A stretch of DNA of 5,836 nt from the NCBI GenBank assembly GCA_947177925.1, contig CAMWWJ010000218.1, positions 1 through 5,836 on the forward strand, read 5' to 3'. Every line of letters starts with the position of its first letter. The first letter of the stretch is position 1. Source of the stretch: an uncultured Lachnospiraceae bacterium (GTDB lineage Bacteria; Bacillota; Clostridia; Lachnospirales; Lachnospiraceae). Under the pieces are notes generated by a model. It made no database searches, was not told the origin of the DNA, and saw only the letters and a list, made by a program, of their open reading frames with translations. Position numbers and translations under genes: made by a program. This document shows, piece after piece, positions 5,209 through 5,836 of this stretch.

Positions 5209-5836
5209 TTGGAAAGAACGATTAGCGGCATGATGGGAAAAGGTTCAGTCAATCATAATACGAGAGCCTTTACAGCTAAAAATGTAGATAAGGAGCGAAG
5301 TCGGGGTAACGTGGAATTTTGCCACTCGGATATAAAAGAAGTCTACCATACTCTTTTTGATGAAGCACTGGAACGTTACAACGCAAAGCAGAAACGGAGT
5401 GACCGAAAGATTGACAATTATTATGAGAAGATACGCCAGGGAAAGCAGGAGAAATTATTTTATGAGGTAATCTTCCAAATCGGCAATAAGGACGATATGA
5501 ACGTACAGAGCAATGAGGGGCAGTTGGCGAAAGAGATTTTATGTGAGTTTATGGAGCAGTTTCAAAAAAGAAATCCTAATCTTTATGTGTTTTCAAGCCA
5601 CCTGCATATGGACGAACAGACGCCGCATATCCATGTTGATTTTGTTCCATTTATCCGTAACAGCAAGCGTGGACTTGACACGAGAGTTTCCCTTAAAGGC
5701 GCATTGGCAGAACAGGGATTTAGGGGCGGCACAAGGGGAATGACGGAATGGAATGAATGGATTGAAGCGGAGAAGCAGGAACTTTCTAAAGTCATGGGGA
5801 GGCATGGCGTACAGTGGAAACAGTTAGGCACGCATA
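5209..5836 (+). CDS. MobV/Pre-family relaxase (plasmid recombination enzyme), N-terminal part
   Basis: The frame is open to the window edge and gives about 209 residues of a mobilization relaxase, which nicks oriT and pilots the strand to the recipient. Motif I is NHNTR with His16, matching the HNxR histidine that is the nucleophile in MobM of pMV158. Motif III is HLHMDEQTPHIHVDFVP, with His133, His140 and His142 placed to bind the metal. A segment FYEVIFQIG lies between them. The start is taken as TTG at 5209 (ERTISGMMGKGSVNHN), because GTGGAGGA (5193-5200) is 8 nt upstream. ATG at 5191 is in frame but lies before that site; ATG at 5202 is out of frame; ATG at 5230 lacks a well-spaced site. 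It lies directly after the oriT-like repeats. The family call is firm, the start less so, and the C-terminal part is not visible. Confidence 0.9.
   Translation, partial: MERTISGMMGKGSVNHNTRAFTAKNVDKERSRGNVEFCHSDIKEVYHTLFDEALERYNAKQKRSDRKIDNYYEKIRQGKQEKLFYEVIFQIGNKDDMNVQSNEGQLAKEILCEFMEQFQKRNPNLYVFSSHLHMDEQTPHIHVDFVPFIRNSKRGLDTRVSLKGALAEQGFRGGTRGMTEWNEWIEAEKQELSKVMGRHGVQWKQLGTH

Larger units (their letters stand above)
1713..5836. mobile_element. Left portion of a putative integrative and mobilizable element next to tuf (right end outside window)
   Basis: From just after the tuf terminator to the window edge the genes are all mobile-element types: XRE repressor, excisionase-like protein, tyrosine integrase, AAA ATPase and MobV-family relaxase, with an oriT-like region before the relaxase. 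Gene content indicates an element that excises and integrates by itself and is mobilized by another element's conjugation channel; no type IV secretion or coupling-protein gene is visible, although one could lie beyond the right edge. The left boundary is inferred to lie between the tuf stop (1640) and the repressor terminator (about 1736). It cannot be fixed because the matching right attachment site is not in the window. A plasmid-derived or larger conjugative element remains possible. Confidence 0.8.

Overview
The window looks like a gut-type member of the Clostridia (phylum Bacillota), most likely Lachnospiraceae. That placement rests on the EF-Tu protein (395 aa, ending VATIIE), strong AGGAGG-type ribosome binding sites, and consensus sigma-A promoters with 17-bp spacers. 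It is an impression from protein recognition, not a phylogenetic test.

Left part (1-1712) is core chromosome. It holds the 3' end of fusA (EF-G) followed by the complete tuf gene (EF-Tu), the usual end of the str operon. tuf has its own near-consensus promoter in the fusA-tuf gap and a textbook intrinsic terminator after its stop codon.

Right part (about 1713-5836, continuing past the window) is the left portion of a mobile element, most likely an integrative and mobilizable element (IME). In order it carries: an XRE-family repressor on the minus strand with its own terminator; a divergent promoter region with repeated AATGATA operator-like sites; a small excisionase-like winged-helix protein and a tyrosine integrase in one operon on the plus strand; a roughly 95-bp nested dyad spanning the integrase stop codon; a RecA/RepA-like AAA ATPase with a C-terminal helix-turn-helix-like tail; a structured non-coding stretch of about 245 bp with many inverted repeats that is the best candidate for oriT; and the N-terminal part of a MobV/Pre-family relaxase, apparently starting at UUG and cut by the window edge.

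Inferred working model: the XRE protein holds the xis-int promoter down. When it is relieved, integrase and excisionase excise the element from its site beside tuf. The relaxase nicks at the structured region upstream of its own gene and the DNA is transferred by conjugation machinery supplied from elsewhere, since no transfer-channel gene is visible here. The ATPase probably helps replication or strand processing of the element. The families are well known. The least explained parts are the two structured non-coding regions (3877-3971 and 4975-5176), the exact attachment site next to tuf, and the C-terminal domain of the repressor.
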